NCBI RefSeq assembly: GCF_002879885.1
Contig: NZ_PNYA01000002.1
Location: forward strand, 310,001-374,000
Direction: 5' to 3'
Length of the DNA: 64,000 nucleotides
From: Trinickia dabaoshanensis
GTDB lineage: Bacteria > Pseudomonadota > Gammaproteobacteria > Burkholderiales > Burkholderiaceae
The position numbers and the translations under genes were made by a program. Below, piece after piece: positions 25,245 to 35,998 of the stretch (position 1 is its first letter; every line of letters begins with the position of its first letter). Under the pieces are notes generated by a model. It made no database searches. It was not told where the DNA came from and saw only the letters and a program-made list of their open reading frames with translations.

Positions 25245-25886
25245 ATGCTTGATCGCGAAGGCTTTCGCCCGAACGTCGGCATCATCCTCTTGAACGCGCA
25301 CAACGAGGTGTTTTGGGGTAAGCGGCTGCGTGAACATTCCTGGCAGTTTCCGCAAGGGGGCATCAAGTATGGCGAGACCCCTTTGCAAGCGATGTATCGG
25401 GAGTTACACGAAGAAACCGGCCTGCGCCCCGAGCACGTCAAGATCATCGGTCGCACGCGCGACTGGCTGCGTTATGAGGTGCCCGACAAGTTCATCAAGC
25501 GCGAAGTACGCGGCCACTACCGCGGCCAGAAACAAATCTGGTTCTTGCTTCGGATGGTCGGCCGCGACTGCGACATCTGCCTGCGCGCCACCGATCACCC
25601 GGAATTCGATGCTTGGCGCTGGAACGAGTATTGGGTTCCGCTGGACGCCGTGATCGAGTTCAAGCGGGATGTCTATCAATTGGCGCTGACGGAACTGTCG
25701 CGGTTTCTGCGCCGCGCGGTGCCTCGCACGGAAAAGCAGCCGCGCGGGCCTCAGCATGGCGGACGGTATCCGCGCATGTCCACCTCGGCGCAGATGCCCG
25801 CTGCCGGGGGGCCGTCGTTGCAAGCGGCCAGCGGCTGCGCGGATGCGGCACCCTACCCCGCGCCGAGTTTCATCTTGCCTGACTGA
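25245..25886 (+). CDS. rppH: RNA pyrophosphohydrolase
   Basis: Nudix hydrolase that removes pyrophosphate from 5'-triphosphate mRNA and primes it for RNase E decay. The Nudix box spans residues 38-60 ([20 protein letters not shown] then TGL). [17 protein letters not shown] is the RppH/NudH N-terminus, and the core continues through [10 protein letters not shown]. The 213-residue product carries about 40 extra C-terminal residues rich in Pro, Gly, Ser and Arg beyond the E. coli enzyme, usual in Burkholderiaceae. The start is 25245; the open frame upstream is not conserved. A TATAAT at 25206-25211 could be a -10 element, but no good -35 is visible. Confidence 0.95.
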   Translation: MLDREGFRPNVGIILLNAHNEVFWGKRLREHSWQFPQGGIKYGETPLQAMYRELHEETGLRPEHVKIIGRTRDWLRYEVPDKFIKREVRGHYRGQKQIWFLLRMVGRDCDICLRATDHPEFDAWRWNEYWVPLDAVIEFKRDVYQLALTELSRFLRRAVPRTEKQPRGPQHGGRYPRMSTSAQMPAAGGPSLQAASGCADAAPYPAPSFILPD

Positions 25887-25997
25887 CCGGTCGCGCCGCG
25901 CGAGCGGCGCGATGCGCATATCGCTCGCGCGAGCGTGCGCGCGGGCGCTATCATTCGGTCTCCCAATCTTTGCGCCCGATCACCGAAGGTACCCACA

Positions 25998-26552
25998 TTG
26001 AAAGCGCTCGTTCTCGCACTGGCCTGCGTGGCCGGCAGCGGCATTTTGGCCGGCTGCTCGCATCTTCCGGCCAACCCCAAAGACGACTCCACGTTTCAGT
26101 ACTTGCTCGACCGCAAGTCGGACTGGAAGGAAAACAAGGTCGAGGCGCTGCCGCCGTTGCCGAACGAGCGCGATTTGATCGCGTTCGACGTATCCCAAAA
26201 CTCACCGCTGCATTACGCGGTGGATGCGAAATCGTTGAGCGTCGGTTCCGATGACGTCGTCCGCTACACGGTCGTCATCACGAGCCCGAGCGGTGCGCGC
26301 AACGTCAATTACGAGGGCATTCGCTGCGAAACCTACGAATGGCGGCTGTACGCGGGCCTGAACGCCGATCATGACGGCTGGGATCGCTCGGTGGCGAACG
26401 ACTGGACGCGGATCGAAAACGGCAACCTCAATGCCTATCAAGCGTCGCTTTATCAGGACTACTTCTGCGCGAGCAAGATGGTGACGGGCAATGCGAAAAC
26501 GATCATCAACAACATGCGGTTGAATCGCACCGCCAACTCGCTCAAGCAGTAA
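25998..26552 (+). CDS. CNP1-like family lipoprotein
   Basis: Predicted lipoprotein, 184 residues. The start is TTG at 25998 with GAAGG 8 nt upstream; it gives a clean signal peptide MKALVLALACVAGSGILAGC with lipidated Cys20, which no other start would. The mature part matches the CNP1-like domain of betaproteobacterial envelope proteins (WKENKVEALPPLPNERDLI, then YEGIRCETYEWRLYA). Function unknown. It follows rppH by about 110 bp and ends before a strong hairpin. Confidence 0.85.
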   Translation: MKALVLALACVAGSGILAGCSHLPANPKDDSTFQYLLDRKSDWKENKVEALPPLPNERDLIAFDVSQNSPLHYAVDAKSLSVGSDDVVRYTVVITSPSGARNVNYEGIRCETYEWRLYAGLNADHDGWDRSVANDWTRIENGNLNAYQASLYQDYFCASKMVTGNAKTIINNMRLNRTANSLKQ

Positions 26553-26571
26553 CGGCGGCACACCAAAGCGA

Positions 26572-26605
26572 AAGGCCCGCATCCTCGATCGAGGATGCGG
26601 GCCTT
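26572..26605. terminator. palindromic terminator between the CNP1-like gene and proB
   Basis: A perfect palindrome of 17-bp arms (AAGGCCCGCATCCTCGA and its complement) lies between two convergent genes. The tail is TTGTT on the plus strand, so it is weaker as a terminator than as a hairpin. Confidence 0.7.
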
Positions 26606-26633
26606 GTTCATGCGGCCGCGAAAAGGTGGTCTC

Positions 26634-27752
26634 TCAAACGACGACGAGATTGTCGCGGTGAATCAACTCCGGCTGCAGCATGTAGCCGAGGATCATGTCG
26701 ATGTCGGTGCTGGGGCGACGCCGGATCAACATCGTCTCGGCGCTGCTGTAGTTCGTGATCCCGCGCGCCACTTCACGTCCTTTCAAGCTCACGCAAGCGA
26801 TCACCTCGCCGCGCGCGAACACGCCTTGCACGTCGACGACGCCGATCGGCAGCAAGCTCTTACGGCCGACGGTCAGCTTTTCCACGGCGCCGTCGTCGAT
26901 GACGACATGCCCGCGCATTTGCAAGTGATCGGTCATCCACTGCTTGCGCGCCGCAAGGCGCGCCGTGCGTGCGACGAGTTGCGTGCCGATCGCCTCGCCC
27001 GTCGCCAGGCGCGTCAACACGTCGGGTTCGCGGCCGCTGGCAATCACCGTACTCGCGCCGCTACCGGCCGCGCGCTTGGCCGCGAGAATCTTCGTCAACA
27101 TCCCGCCGCGCCCGATCGCCGAGCCGGCACCGCCCGCCATTGCCTCGAGCTCGGGCGCCCCGGCATCGGCCTGGCCGACGAGTTCGGCCGAAGGATCCTT
27201 GCGAGGATCGGCCGTGAACAACCCCTGCTGATCGGTGAGGATGATGAGCGCATCGCCTTCGATGAGGTTCGCGACCAACGCACCTAGCGTGTCGTTGTCG
27301 CCGAACTTGATTTCGTCGGTGACGACCGTATCGTTTTCGTTGATGATCGGGACGACGCCCATGCGCAGCAGCGTGAGCAACGTCGAGCGCGCGTTCAAAT
27401 AGCGCTCCCGGTCGGCCAAATCGGCATGCGTAAGAAGAATTTGGGCCGTGCGAATCCCGTATTCGGCGAAGCGGCTCTCGTACACCTGGGCGAGACCCAT
27501 TTGCCCGACCGCGGCCGCGGCCTGCAATTCGTCGATTTCACGCGGGCGCTTGGTCCAGCCAAGACGCTGCATACCTTCGGCGATTGCACCGGAACTCACG
27601 AGCACGACCTCCTTGCCGCGCGCGCGCAACTGCGCGATCTGCGCCGCCCAGCGGCCGATCGCGGCTTGATCGAGGCCACGTCCCTCGTTCGTTACGAGGC
27701 TCGATCCCACCTTGACAACCAAGCGCTTCGAATCCGCGATCAGAGAACGCAT
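26634..27752 (-). CDS. proB: glutamate 5-kinase
   Basis: First enzyme of proline synthesis, phosphorylating L-glutamate to glutamyl-5-phosphate; normally feedback inhibited by proline. The 372-residue product has an amino-acid-kinase domain ([51 protein letters not shown]) and a C-terminal PUA domain from about 280 ([19 protein letters not shown]). ATG 27752 gives the conserved start; an open upstream extension is Pro/Ala-rich and unlike the family. It follows obgE by about 90 bp, the usual rplU-rpmA-obgE-proB order of Burkholderiaceae. Confidence 0.96.
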   Translation of the reverse strand: MRSLIADSKRLVVKVGSSLVTNEGRGLDQAAIGRWAAQIAQLRARGKEVVLVSSGAIAEGMQRLGWTKRPREIDELQAAAAVGQMGLAQVYESRFAEYGIRTAQILLTHADLADRERYLNARSTLLTLLRMGVVPIINENDTVVTDEIKFGDNDTLGALVANLIEGDALIILTDQQGLFTADPRKDPSAELVGQADAGAPELEAMAGGAGSAIGRGGMLTKILAAKRAAGSGASTVIASGREPDVLTRLATGEAIGTQLVARTARLAARKQWMTDHLQMRGHVVIDDGAVEKLTVGRKSLLPIGVVDVQGVFARGEVIACVSLKGREVARGITNYSSAETMLIRRRPSTDIDMILGYMLQPELIHRDNLVVV

Positions 27753-27844
27753 CGTGCGAAAGTCTCCATGAAAGATCGGCAAGCCCGCCGGCAACGGTTG
27801 GCGGCGGTGGGCACCGGCGGCTGCCGGCGCCCCTGGCAAAACGG

Positions 27845-28951
<1,107 letters not shown>

Positions 28952-29037
28952 CTATCGCTCCGTCCCGTGTTTACCGTATTTTGCCGCTTGGCTAGCGCGC
29001 CCGCACCAGGGCGGCGCATAAAACCGGCGCACAGAAG

Positions 29038-29071
29038 AAAAAAGGCCCCGCCAACCACGCGGGGCCTTTTT
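29038..29071. terminator. terminator/attenuator between rpmA and obgE
   Basis: AAAAAGGCCCCGC pairs with GCGGGGCCTTTTT over a 7-nt loop, with T-runs on both strands. On the minus strand it follows rpmA and would limit read-through into obgE. Confidence 0.85.
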
Positions 29072-29099
29072 GCTGTGTCGCTCCCGTGTCTGATCGATC

Positions 29100-29363
29100 T
29101 CAGACCGCAGCCGGGAGGACGACAACCGTATGCTTCTTGTCGGCGCCTTTCGTCGTGAACTTGACGTGGCCGTCGACCAACGCGAACAGCGTGTGGTCCT
29201 TGCCCATGCCGACGTTGTCGCCAGCATGCATGCGCGTGCCGCGCTGGCGAACGATGATGCCGCCAGCGTTGATCGCTTGGCCGCCGTACACCTTGACGCC
29301 GAGGCGCTTCGACTCGGAGTCGCGGCCGTTGCGGGAAGACCCGCCTGCTTTTTTGTGTGCCAT
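29100..29363 (-). CDS. rpmA: 50S ribosomal protein L27
   Basis: Ribosomal protein bL27, 87 residues, whose N-terminal tail reaches the peptidyl transferase centre. The start [20 protein letters not shown] is the canonical proteobacterial N-terminus (no cleavable Firmicutes-type extension), followed by [20 protein letters not shown]. It lies 24 nt behind rplU, the universal L21-L27 pair. Confidence 0.98.
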   Translation of the reverse strand: MAHKKAGGSSRNGRDSESKRLGVKVYGGQAINAGGIIVRQRGTRMHAGDNVGMGKDHTLFALVDGHVKFTTKGADKKHTVVVLPAAV

Positions 29364-29387
29364 CTGATAGCTCCTTAACCGGTGCGC

Positions 29388-29699
29388 TTACGCGTTGATC
29401 GCGTCGATGCGCAGTTCGGTATAGTTCTGGCGGTGACCTTGATGCTTTTGATAGTGCTTCCGGCGACGCATCTTGAAGATCGTCACTTTGGCGTGCCGCC
29501 CATGCGATACGACGGTAGCCTTGACGGAAGCCCCACTCACCAGCGGCGTACCGAACTGAATCGATTCGCCTTCGCCTACCGCGAGAACCTGGTCGAGCGT
29601 GATTTCAGCGTCAATGTCTGCCGGTATCTGTTCTACTTTCAATTTTTCGCCGACAGCAACTTTGTACTGCTTGCCGCCGGTTTTTATGACCGCGTACAT
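29388..29699 (-). CDS. rplU: 50S ribosomal protein L21
   Basis: Ribosomal protein bL21, 103 residues, the same length as in E. coli. It starts [20 protein letters not shown] and ends with the conserved [21 protein letters not shown] four-codon in-frame upstream start exists, but GTGAGG lies at a suitable distance from the ATG at 29699. It is first gene of rplU-rpmA-(obgE-proB), with a strong promoter at 29827-29855. Confidence 0.98.
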   Translation of the reverse strand: MYAVIKTGGKQYKVAVGEKLKVEQIPADIDAEITLDQVLAVGEGESIQFGTPLVSGASVKATVVSHGRHAKVTIFKMRRRKHYQKHQGHRQNYTELRIDAINA

Positions 29700-29826
29700 T
29701 GAGAACCTCACTCTGTGTGCGCCGCACGCACTTGCGTGGACGCTTTTTTCAAACCGCTTTTTGCAAACTGCTTTGCAAACCTAGCTGCTGCTTGCTTCTT
29801 CCACGCACCGTGCGTGAAAACGCGTG

Positions 29827-29855
29827 ATTATACATGGAGTTAGCGCGGCGGTCAA
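29827..29855 (-). promoter_or_regulatory. sigma70-type promoter of rplU
   Basis: On the minus strand TTGACC (29855-29850) and TATAAT (29832-29827) are separated by exactly 17 bp, a near-consensus sigma70 promoter. The leader to rplU is about 115-120 nt and includes short inverted repeats (CACGCA/TGCGTG). Confidence 0.8.
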
Positions 29856-29975
29856 AGCTTCGGTCCGTCCGCCGTACCGGGCCGTGGGACTTGCCCGGGG
29901 CCTTCGCGCGCCCGCCCGCCCCCTCGGAGAGCCGCATAACCTTTATAATCCGCGGCACCACACCATTTTTTGATC

Positions 29976-30968
29976 ATGTCGTCGACCGCCACCTCTTCCC
30001 CCAGCGCCGCCAACTTGCTCGCCCCGATTTCGGAGGACATGGAGCAAGTCAATCGTGTCATCCGGCAACGTTTGGCCTCCGAGGTGATGCTCATCAACCA
30101 GATCTCGGAATACATCATCGGGGCCGGCGGCAAGCGGCTGCGCCCGGCGCTGCTGCTGCTCGTCGCGCGCGCGCTCGGCGACACGACCGGGCATCGGCAC
30201 GAGCTCGCGGCAATCGTGGAATTCATCCACACGGCCACGTTGCTGCATGACGACGTCGTCGATGAATCCGATCTGCGGCGCGGCCGCCAGACGGCCAACG
30301 CGCTGTTCGGCAATGCGGCGAGCGTGCTCGTGGGCGATTTCCTCTATTCGCGTTCGTTTCAAATGATGGTCGGCATCGGCAAGATGCGTGTCATGGAAAT
30401 TCTTGCCGAGGCGACGAACATCATCTCCGAAGGCGAGGTGCTGCAGCTTCTGAACATGCACGACGCCGACGTCGACGAAGCGCGCTACATGCAAGTGATT
30501 CGCTACAAGACGGCCAAGCTGTTCGAGGCGGCCGCCCAACTGGGCGCGGTCATCTCGGGCGCCGACGCGCGCATCGAGGCTGCCGCCGCCGAGTTCGGCC
30601 GGCGCATCGGCACGGCGTTTCAGATCATGGACGACTGGCTCGATTACACGGGCACGGCCGAATCGATGGGCAAGAATGCCGGCGACGACCTGCGCGAAGG
30701 CAAGCCCACGCTGCCGCTCATCTATTTGATCGAGCGCGGGACGCCGGAGCAATCGGCGCTCGCGCGCGAGGCGATCGAGCAGGGCGGGACCGATCGCTTC
30801 GAGACGATTTTCGAGGCGATCTCGAGCTCGGGCGCGCTCGATCACACGCTCGAATGCGCCAAACGCGAAGCGCAGGCCGCTGCCGATGCAATTTCTTCGT
30901 TCCCGGATTCCATTTACAAAGAAAGCCTGCTAGAATTATGTTTTTACTCGACGGCGCGCCAGTCCTAA
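29976..30968 (+). CDS. ispB: octaprenyl diphosphate synthase (polyprenyl synthetase)
   Basis: Trans-polyprenyl diphosphate synthase (330 residues) making the ubiquinone side chain. The first Asp-rich motif is LLHDDVVDESDLRRG (DDVVD at 92-96) and the second QIMDDWLDYTG, the two Mg-pyrophosphate sites. GGKRLRPALLLLVA is the conserved IPP-binding segment. The size of residues before the first motif fits long-chain enzymes; octaprenyl is inferred from the lineage. The ATG at 29976 was taken over an in-frame TTG two codons earlier. A TATAAT at 29944-29949 suggests a very short leader. The chain it makes is needed by Coq7 encoded at the right edge. Confidence 0.94.
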   Translation: MSSTATSSPSAANLLAPISEDMEQVNRVIRQRLASEVMLINQISEYIIGAGGKRLRPALLLLVARALGDTTGHRHELAAIVEFIHTATLLHDDVVDESDLRRGRQTANALFGNAASVLVGDFLYSRSFQMMVGIGKMRVMEILAEATNIISEGEVLQLLNMHDADVDEARYMQVIRYKTAKLFEAAAQLGAVISGADARIEAAAAEFGRRIGTAFQIMDDWLDYTGTAESMGKNAGDDLREGKPTLPLIYLIERGTPEQSALAREAIEQGGTDRFETIFEAISSSGALDHTLECAKREAQAAADAISSFPDSIYKESLLELCFYSTARQS

Positions 30969-31009
30969 AAGAGACTGAATTGCCGGATGAGTCCAAGCAG
31001 TACCAAATT

Positions 31010-31086
31010 CGGGGTGTAGCTTAGCCTGGTAGAGCGCTACGTTCGGGACGTAGAGGCCGGAGGTTCGAATCCTCTCACCCCGACCA
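31010..31086 (+). tRNA. tRNA-Pro (anticodon CGG)
   Basis: A 77-nt cloverleaf with encoded CCA. The acceptor stem pairs CGGGGTG with CACCCCG, the anticodon arm is CTACG-TTCGGGA-CGTAG giving anticodon CGG, and the T arm contains GGTTCGAATCC. It lies about 40 nt downstream of ispB and is followed by a strong terminator. Confidence 0.97.
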
Positions 31087-31109
31087 GAATTTCTTGAGCA
31101 ATCAAGGCG

Positions 31110-31146
31110 AAAGCCGTCCAGATCACTGGACGGCTTTTTTGTTTTT
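31110..31146 (+). terminator. rho-independent terminator after tRNA-Pro
   Basis: AAAGCCGTCCAG pairs with CTGGACGGCTTT around ATCA, followed by TTTTTTGTTTTT. It very likely ends the ispB-tRNA transcript. Confidence 0.9.
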
Positions 31147-31335
31147 GCGTCCGCCATCGTTCACGGCCGATCCGCCACAGCATGCGGCGGCCAAACGCAA
31201 CGCCGTGCGGCCTACGCCTCATGCGCGATCGTTGCTCGGCTTCAGTAGTGGGCAATGGCCGCCCGGCATACAAGGGCCGTCTACCCGCTCTGCTATATTC
31301 TTGCCATCCCTTTCATTACCACTTCAGCACGCCGC

Positions 31336-32628
31336 GTGGACCAAATTCCCTTGTGGGCGCAAATCGGCGCCGTTTTCGTTCTGCTCCTGTGCTCCGGCTT
31401 CTTCTCGATTTCCGAGACGGCGATGATGGCCCTCAACCGGCACCGGTTGAAGTACCTCGCCGGCAAGGGGGCATTCGGCGCGAAGACGACTCAAGGCCTA
31501 CTCGCCCGCACGGACCAATTGCTCGGTGTCGTGCTCATCGGCAACAACCTGCTGAACACGATCATCCCCGTACTGACGACGTCGATCGCGCTGCGCACGT
31601 TCGGCCGCGATAACCTCGTTCTTTCGATCGCCACCGGCATCGTCGCGTTTCTGATCATCGTCTTCGCCGAGATCACGCCGAAGATCGTCGGCGCCACGTA
31701 TCCTGAAAAGATCGCGCTGCCCGCCAGCATCGTCATCGCTCCGCTGATGCGCGTGCTCAAGCCGGCCGTGTGGCTCGTGAACTTGTTCTCGAACGCGATC
31801 TTGTTCGTGTTGCATATCAATACGAAGGGTGGGCGCGAACAACGCCTCACCACTGAGGAAGTGCGCGCGATCGTGCTCGAATCGGGCAGCTTCATGCCGA
31901 CCAAGCACCGGAGCATCTTGCTGAACCTGTTCGACCTCGAAAATATCTCGGTCGAGGATGTCATGATCCCGCGCCGCCGGATCGAGTCGCTCGATCTCGA
32001 TGCGCCGTTCGAAGACATCTTGCATCAGCTCGAAACCTGCTATCACAACAAGCTCATCGTCTATCAAGGCGACATCGACCGCGTGGTCGGCGTGTTGCAT
32101 GTACGCAAGACGCTCGCGGCGCTGCACAAGCAAGAACTCACGCGCGAGACGCTAAACGCGTTGCTCACGGATCCCTACTTCGTGCCTTCGGGCACGCCCG
32201 TGTTTCAGCAACTGCAATACTTTCAAGAAACGCGGCACCGGACGGCCCTCGTCGTGAACGAATACGGCGAACTCGAAGGTCTCGTCACGCCCGAGGACAT
32301 CATCGAAGAGCTGATCGGCGAGTTCACGACGTCGATCCCGCGTAGCGCCAGCTCGCGCAAGGGATGGACCGACAGCGGCGAATGCATCGTCGCGGGCAGT
32401 ATGCCGCTGCGCGAATTGAACCGTTGGCTGCAAGTCGCTTTGCCGACGGACGGTCCGAAGACGCTCAATGGGCTCATCCTCGAGACGCTCGAAGAGATCC
32501 CGGAAGGCGATGTCTGTCTGCAGATCGGCGACGTGCAGCTCGAAGTGCTGCAAAGCGACGATCAGGCCGTGCGCACCGTCAAATTGTTCAGACCGCGGAC
32601 CCGCACCGCGACCAAGCAGCAAGCATAG
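31336..32628 (+). CDS. CNNM/CorC-type membrane protein with CBS domains
   Basis: HlyC/CorC (hemolysin-family) transporter-like protein, 430 residues. The N-terminal DUF21/CNNM membrane domain has four hydrophobic segments (IGAVFVLLLCSGFFSISETA; VLSIATGIVAFLIIVFAEIT). Two CBS motifs follow (EDVMIPRRRIESLDL; LVVNEYGELEGLVTPEDI), then a C-terminal CorC_HlyC FAD-like domain. Such proteins are implicated in Mg or Co efflux and are not hemolysins. The start is uncertain: GTG at 31336 gives the family-like MDQIPLWAQIGAVF, while the frame stays open upstream to 31255 with a non-conserved stretch. Confidence 0.88.
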   Translation: MDQIPLWAQIGAVFVLLLCSGFFSISETAMMALNRHRLKYLAGKGAFGAKTTQGLLARTDQLLGVVLIGNNLLNTIIPVLTTSIALRTFGRDNLVLSIATGIVAFLIIVFAEITPKIVGATYPEKIALPASIVIAPLMRVLKPAVWLVNLFSNAILFVLHINTKGGREQRLTTEEVRAIVLESGSFMPTKHRSILLNLFDLENISVEDVMIPRRRIESLDLDAPFEDILHQLETCYHNKLIVYQGDIDRVVGVLHVRKTLAALHKQELTRETLNALLTDPYFVPSGTPVFQQLQYFQETRHRTALVVNEYGELEGLVTPEDIIEELIGEFTTSIPRSASSRKGWTDSGECIVAGSMPLRELNRWLQVALPTDGPKTLNGLILETLEEIPEGDVCLQIGDVQLEVLQSDDQAVRTVKLFRPRTRTATKQQA

Positions 32629-32741
32629 CGGCAAGCATCGGCCACCTCGTACGCGTTGGCCGATCGGAGCAATGGAGCGCCGCGCGGATGCGGGCGATGA
32701 TCGTCGGATCGCGCAACTCACCGGCGTAACGCCGCTCCTCG

Positions 32742-33959
32742 ATGCCCGCTCCTTCATCCTCTCCTCTCTCCACCGGACCCGCGCTCGTCGACGACGGCCC
32801 CGCTGCCCGGCTCTTTGCCGCCACGCTCGATCAAGCGGTGGCGCGCGGCGCTTCCGACATCCATATCGAGCCGAGCGAATACGGTTGGCGGATTCGCTTA
32901 CGGGTGGACGGCACGTTGCACGAGCTGCCCCATCCCCCCGCGCTGCTGCGCGATGCATTCGTCACGCGCGTCAAAGTGCTCGCGCGGCTGGACATCGCCG
33001 AACGGCGCGTCCCTCAAGACGGCCGGTTGCGGCTTACGGTCGCAGCGGGCAGAGTCGAAGACTATCGCGTGAGCGCATTGCCCACCGTGCACGGAGAGAA
33101 ACTAGCGTTGCGCCGGCTCGAGGCGTTACCGCCCGACTTATCGCTTACATCGCTCGGTTTCGACGCGCGGCAGCGTCCCCTCGTCGAGGCAGCCATTCGC
33201 GCGCCGCATGGGTTGGTGCTTGTCACGGGGCCGACCGGAAGCGGCAAAACGCTTTCGCTGTACGCGTTCCTACAAATGCTGAACACCGCGTCGCGCAATA
33301 TCTGCACGGTCGAGGACCCGGTTGAAATCCAATTGCAGGGCATCAACCAGGTCAGTGTCCGGGAGAAAACGGGACTCACGTTCGCGGCCGCATTGCGCGC
33401 GCTGCTTCGGCAAGATCCGGACGTCATCATGGTGGGCGAAATCCGCGACCGCGAAACGGCCGATGTCGCACTGAAGGCCGCGCAAACGGGGCACCTCGTG
33501 CTCGCGACGTTGCACACGAACGATGCGCCCAGTGCGGTCGGCCGCCTTATCGACATCGGCGCCGCGCCGTACAACCTCAGTGCCGCCTTGCGGCTCGTCA
33601 CGGCACAGCGGCTCGTGCGGCGTCTATGCCGAACCTGCCGTACCCCGGAGCGCGTCTCGCCCGCGGCGCGCGCGGCGGCCGGGATCGCGCCCGAGGTCAC
33701 GCCGGATTGGACGCCGTACACCGCTGCCGGCTGCCCGGCCTGCCACGGCGCCGGCTATCGCGGTCGCGTCGGTGTACATCAAGTGATGCGTATTTCGCCC
33801 GCCATGCGCGACTTGATCAACACGCCCGCGAACGGCCAAGCCATCGCCGCACAGGCGCGGGCCGACGGCGCCACGTCGCTGCGCGAGTCGGCGCTTGCGC
33901 GCGTGGGCGATGGGACGACCAGTATCGCCGAGGCGATCGCGGCCACGGACATCGCATGA
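32742..33959 (+). CDS. pilB: type IV pilus assembly/GspE-family ATPase
   Basis: Cytoplasmic hexameric ATPase driving pilus extension, 405 residues. It starts directly at the N2-type domain (ASDIHIEPSEYGWRIRLRVD); the N1/MshEN domain of typical ~560-residue PilB is absent. Walker A is GPTGSGKT (163-170), the Asp box and Walker B read DPDVIMVGEIRDRETAD, and the His box TGHLVLATLHTNDA is intact. Two CxxC pairs (RRLCRTC and GCPACHG) form the zinc site found in extension ATPases rather than PilT. It overlaps pilC by 4 nt (ATGA), in the pilB-pilC-pilD order. Confidence 0.93.
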   Translation: MPAPSSSPLSTGPALVDDGPAARLFAATLDQAVARGASDIHIEPSEYGWRIRLRVDGTLHELPHPPALLRDAFVTRVKVLARLDIAERRVPQDGRLRLTVAAGRVEDYRVSALPTVHGEKLALRRLEALPPDLSLTSLGFDARQRPLVEAAIRAPHGLVLVTGPTGSGKTLSLYAFLQMLNTASRNICTVEDPVEIQLQGINQVSVREKTGLTFAAALRALLRQDPDVIMVGEIRDRETADVALKAAQTGHLVLATLHTNDAPSAVGRLIDIGAAPYNLSAALRLVTAQRLVRRLCRTCRTPERVSPAARAAAGIAPEVTPDWTPYTAAGCPACHGAGYRGRVGVHQVMRISPAMRDLINTPANGQAIAAQARADGATSLRESALARVGDGTTSIAEAIAATDIA

Positions 33960-35041
33960 CCGACGCCCACAGCGCGGCGATTCACGCGAGCGCGCATAAG
34001 CCATGCAAAACGAGTGCGCGCGAGGTCACCGCATTCACGCGGCAGTTGGCGAGCCTTTTGGGCGCGGGGCTCGCACTCGTTCAGGCACTGGATCTCATCG
34101 CGCTTTCCGAACGCCGTGACGCAATGCCCAGTGTCGCTCGCGCCCTGGCCCGGCGCATTTCGAACGGTGAAGGATTCGCCGCCGCGCTCGCCGCCTATCC
34201 GGCGCAATTCGATCGCCTCTACCGGGAGCTATCGGCGATCGGCGAGGCCACGGGATCGCTCGCGCTCGTGCTGACCCGCATCGTCGAACATCGCGACCGT
34301 GCCAGCGCCCAACGCGGCAAGCTTCGCTCCGCCCTGGCCTATCCTTGCGCGGTCATGCTGCTCGCCGCCGCGGTCACCGCTGCTTTGCTCGCGTTCGTGG
34401 TGCCCACGTTTCGCCATGTTTTCGATAGTTTCGGGGCCGCGCTCCCGGGCCCGACGCGCGCGGTCATGGCCGTCTCCGGGTTCGTCGTCCGATGGGGCCC
34501 GCTCATCGCGGCCGCATCCGCGGCGTTGCTGCTCGCCGCATGCCGCCTCGTGCGCCATTCGCCACGCGCGCGTGCGGCGCTCGATCGATCCCTGCTCTCG
34601 CTTCCGTTAGCCGGTCCGCTCGTGCGGGCCGGCGCCGCCGCGCGCTGGTCGCGCGCGCTCGGCACGTTACTCACCGCGGGAATCCCGCTCGCCGATGCAC
34701 TACGCGCCCTCACGCGTGTCACGGGAAACACCGTATTCGACGCGGCGAGCGCACAGATCGAAGCTCGCCTGCGTCGCGGCGAACGGCTCGCCCCGGCCAT
34801 GCGCGGTGTCGGCTGTTTCCCGTCCACCTTCGTCGAGACGATCGCCGTGGCGGAAGAATCGAGCGCGCTCGATACCATGCTGCTCGATTGCGCCGCGCTG
34901 ACCGAGCGCGAAGTCGACGAGAAGCTCGCGCTCGCCGGCGCGTGTGCCGAGCCGCTCATCGTCATCGTATTGGGCCTTGCCGTCGGGGCGCTCGTCATTG
35001 CGCTCTATCTGCCTGTCATCGAACTCGGCAACGTGGTGTAG
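33956..35041 (+). CDS. pilC: type IV pilus inner-membrane platform protein
   Basis: GspF-family platform protein, 361 residues, connecting PilB to pilin assembly. Two homologous T2SSF domains are visible (FTRQLASLLGAGLALVQALD and WSRALGTLLTAGIPLADALR), each a cytoplasmic helical bundle, with hydrophobic segments near residues 125-150, 175-195 and 335-355. The ATG at 33956 overlaps the pilB stop, implying coupled translation. It is somewhat shorter than P. aeruginosa PilC (about 406), mostly at the N-terminus. Confidence 0.93.
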   Translation: MTDAHSAAIHASAHKPCKTSAREVTAFTRQLASLLGAGLALVQALDLIALSERRDAMPSVARALARRISNGEGFAAALAAYPAQFDRLYRELSAIGEATGSLALVLTRIVEHRDRASAQRGKLRSALAYPCAVMLLAAAVTAALLAFVVPTFRHVFDSFGAALPGPTRAVMAVSGFVVRWGPLIAAASAALLLAACRLVRHSPRARAALDRSLLSLPLAGPLVRAGAAARWSRALGTLLTAGIPLADALRALTRVTGNTVFDAASAQIEARLRRGERLAPAMRGVGCFPSTFVETIAVAEESSALDTMLLDCAALTEREVDEKLALAGACAEPLIVIVLGLAVGALVIALYLPVIELGNVV

Positions 35042-35042
35042 C

Positions 35043-35993
35043 ATGCCCCCCATTCGCCACTCGGCCATGATCCCCTTATCCTCTGTGTACGCCTCCGTCT
35101 TCAGCGACCCGATTTCGCGCATGTCCCTCGGTATCGGCACCGCCTTCGGCACGCTGCCGCCTGTCTTGCAGTTCGCCTTTGCGATCGCGTTCGGGCTTGC
35201 GGTGGGCAGCTTCGTCAACGTGGTCGCTCACCGGTTGCCGATCATGCTGGAGCGCGCATGGCAATTGGAAATCAGCGAAGCAACCGGCCACACCGCGCAA
35301 AGCGATGCGCTGCCGGCGCGCTACAACCTATGCGTGCCGCGCAGCGCCTGCCCGCACTGCGGCCACGTGTTGCGCGCCCACGAAAACATTCCCGTCCTCA
35401 GCTACGCGCTGCTGCGCGGCCGCTGTTCGTCGTGCCGGGCGCCGATCAGCCCGCGTTACCCGCTCGTCGAACTCGCGGGGGGTGCGCTGGCGGCAGCCTC
35501 GCTCGCCTTTTACGGTCCGACCGCGGAAGCGCTCGCCGCGTTCGGCTTCACCGCCGCGCTGCTTGCGATGAGCGCGATCGACGCCGAGACGCGGCTTTTG
35601 CCGGATTCGCTCACGCTGCCGCTCCTGTGGGCCGGCCTCATCGTGAACTTCGAGGGCACGTTCGCGACATTGCGCGCGGCCGTCGCCGGCGCCATCGCAG
35701 GCTACGTTTTCCTCTGGTCGATCTATTGGCTGTTCCGGTTCGCTCGTGGCGTAGAGGGCATGGGTTACGGCGATTTCAAGTTGCTCGCGGCGCTAGGGGC
35801 ATGGCTAGGCTGGGCGGCCCTGCCGCAGATCGTCCTGATTGCGGCGGTCACAGGCGCGATCGCCGGCCTGGCCGCCATGTGGTCGGGACGTTTGAGGTTC
35901 GAGGAACCGCTGCCGTTCGGGCCATTTTTGGCGCTGGGCGGTGTCGTCACCTTGTTCGCCGGTACGCCGATCTTTCATCTGCTCGGAGGATGA
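35043..35993 (+). CDS. pilD: prepilin peptidase/N-methyltransferase
   Basis: Bifunctional aspartic protease of the inner membrane that cleaves and N-methylates type IV prepilins, 316 residues. The cytoplasmic zinc loop has two CxxC pairs (ACPHCGHV and CSSCRAP), needed for methylation. Catalytic Asp residues are in [12 protein letters not shown] and in the GxGD motif [16 protein letters not shown]. About seven or eight hydrophobic helices follow. The start is uncertain: 35043 leaves 1 nt after pilC, but ATG at 35067 or 35121 would also give a complete enzyme. Its stop overlaps the coaE region. Confidence 0.93.
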   Translation: MPPIRHSAMIPLSSVYASVFSDPISRMSLGIGTAFGTLPPVLQFAFAIAFGLAVGSFVNVVAHRLPIMLERAWQLEISEATGHTAQSDALPARYNLCVPRSACPHCGHVLRAHENIPVLSYALLRGRCSSCRAPISPRYPLVELAGGALAAASLAFYGPTAEALAAFGFTAALLAMSAIDAETRLLPDSLTLPLLWAGLIVNFEGTFATLRAAVAGAIAGYVFLWSIYWLFRFARGVEGMGYGDFKLLAALGAWLGWAALPQIVLIAAVTGAIAGLAAMWSGRLRFEEPLPFGPFLALGGVVTLFAGTPIFHLLGG

Positions 35994-35998
35994 CAGAC

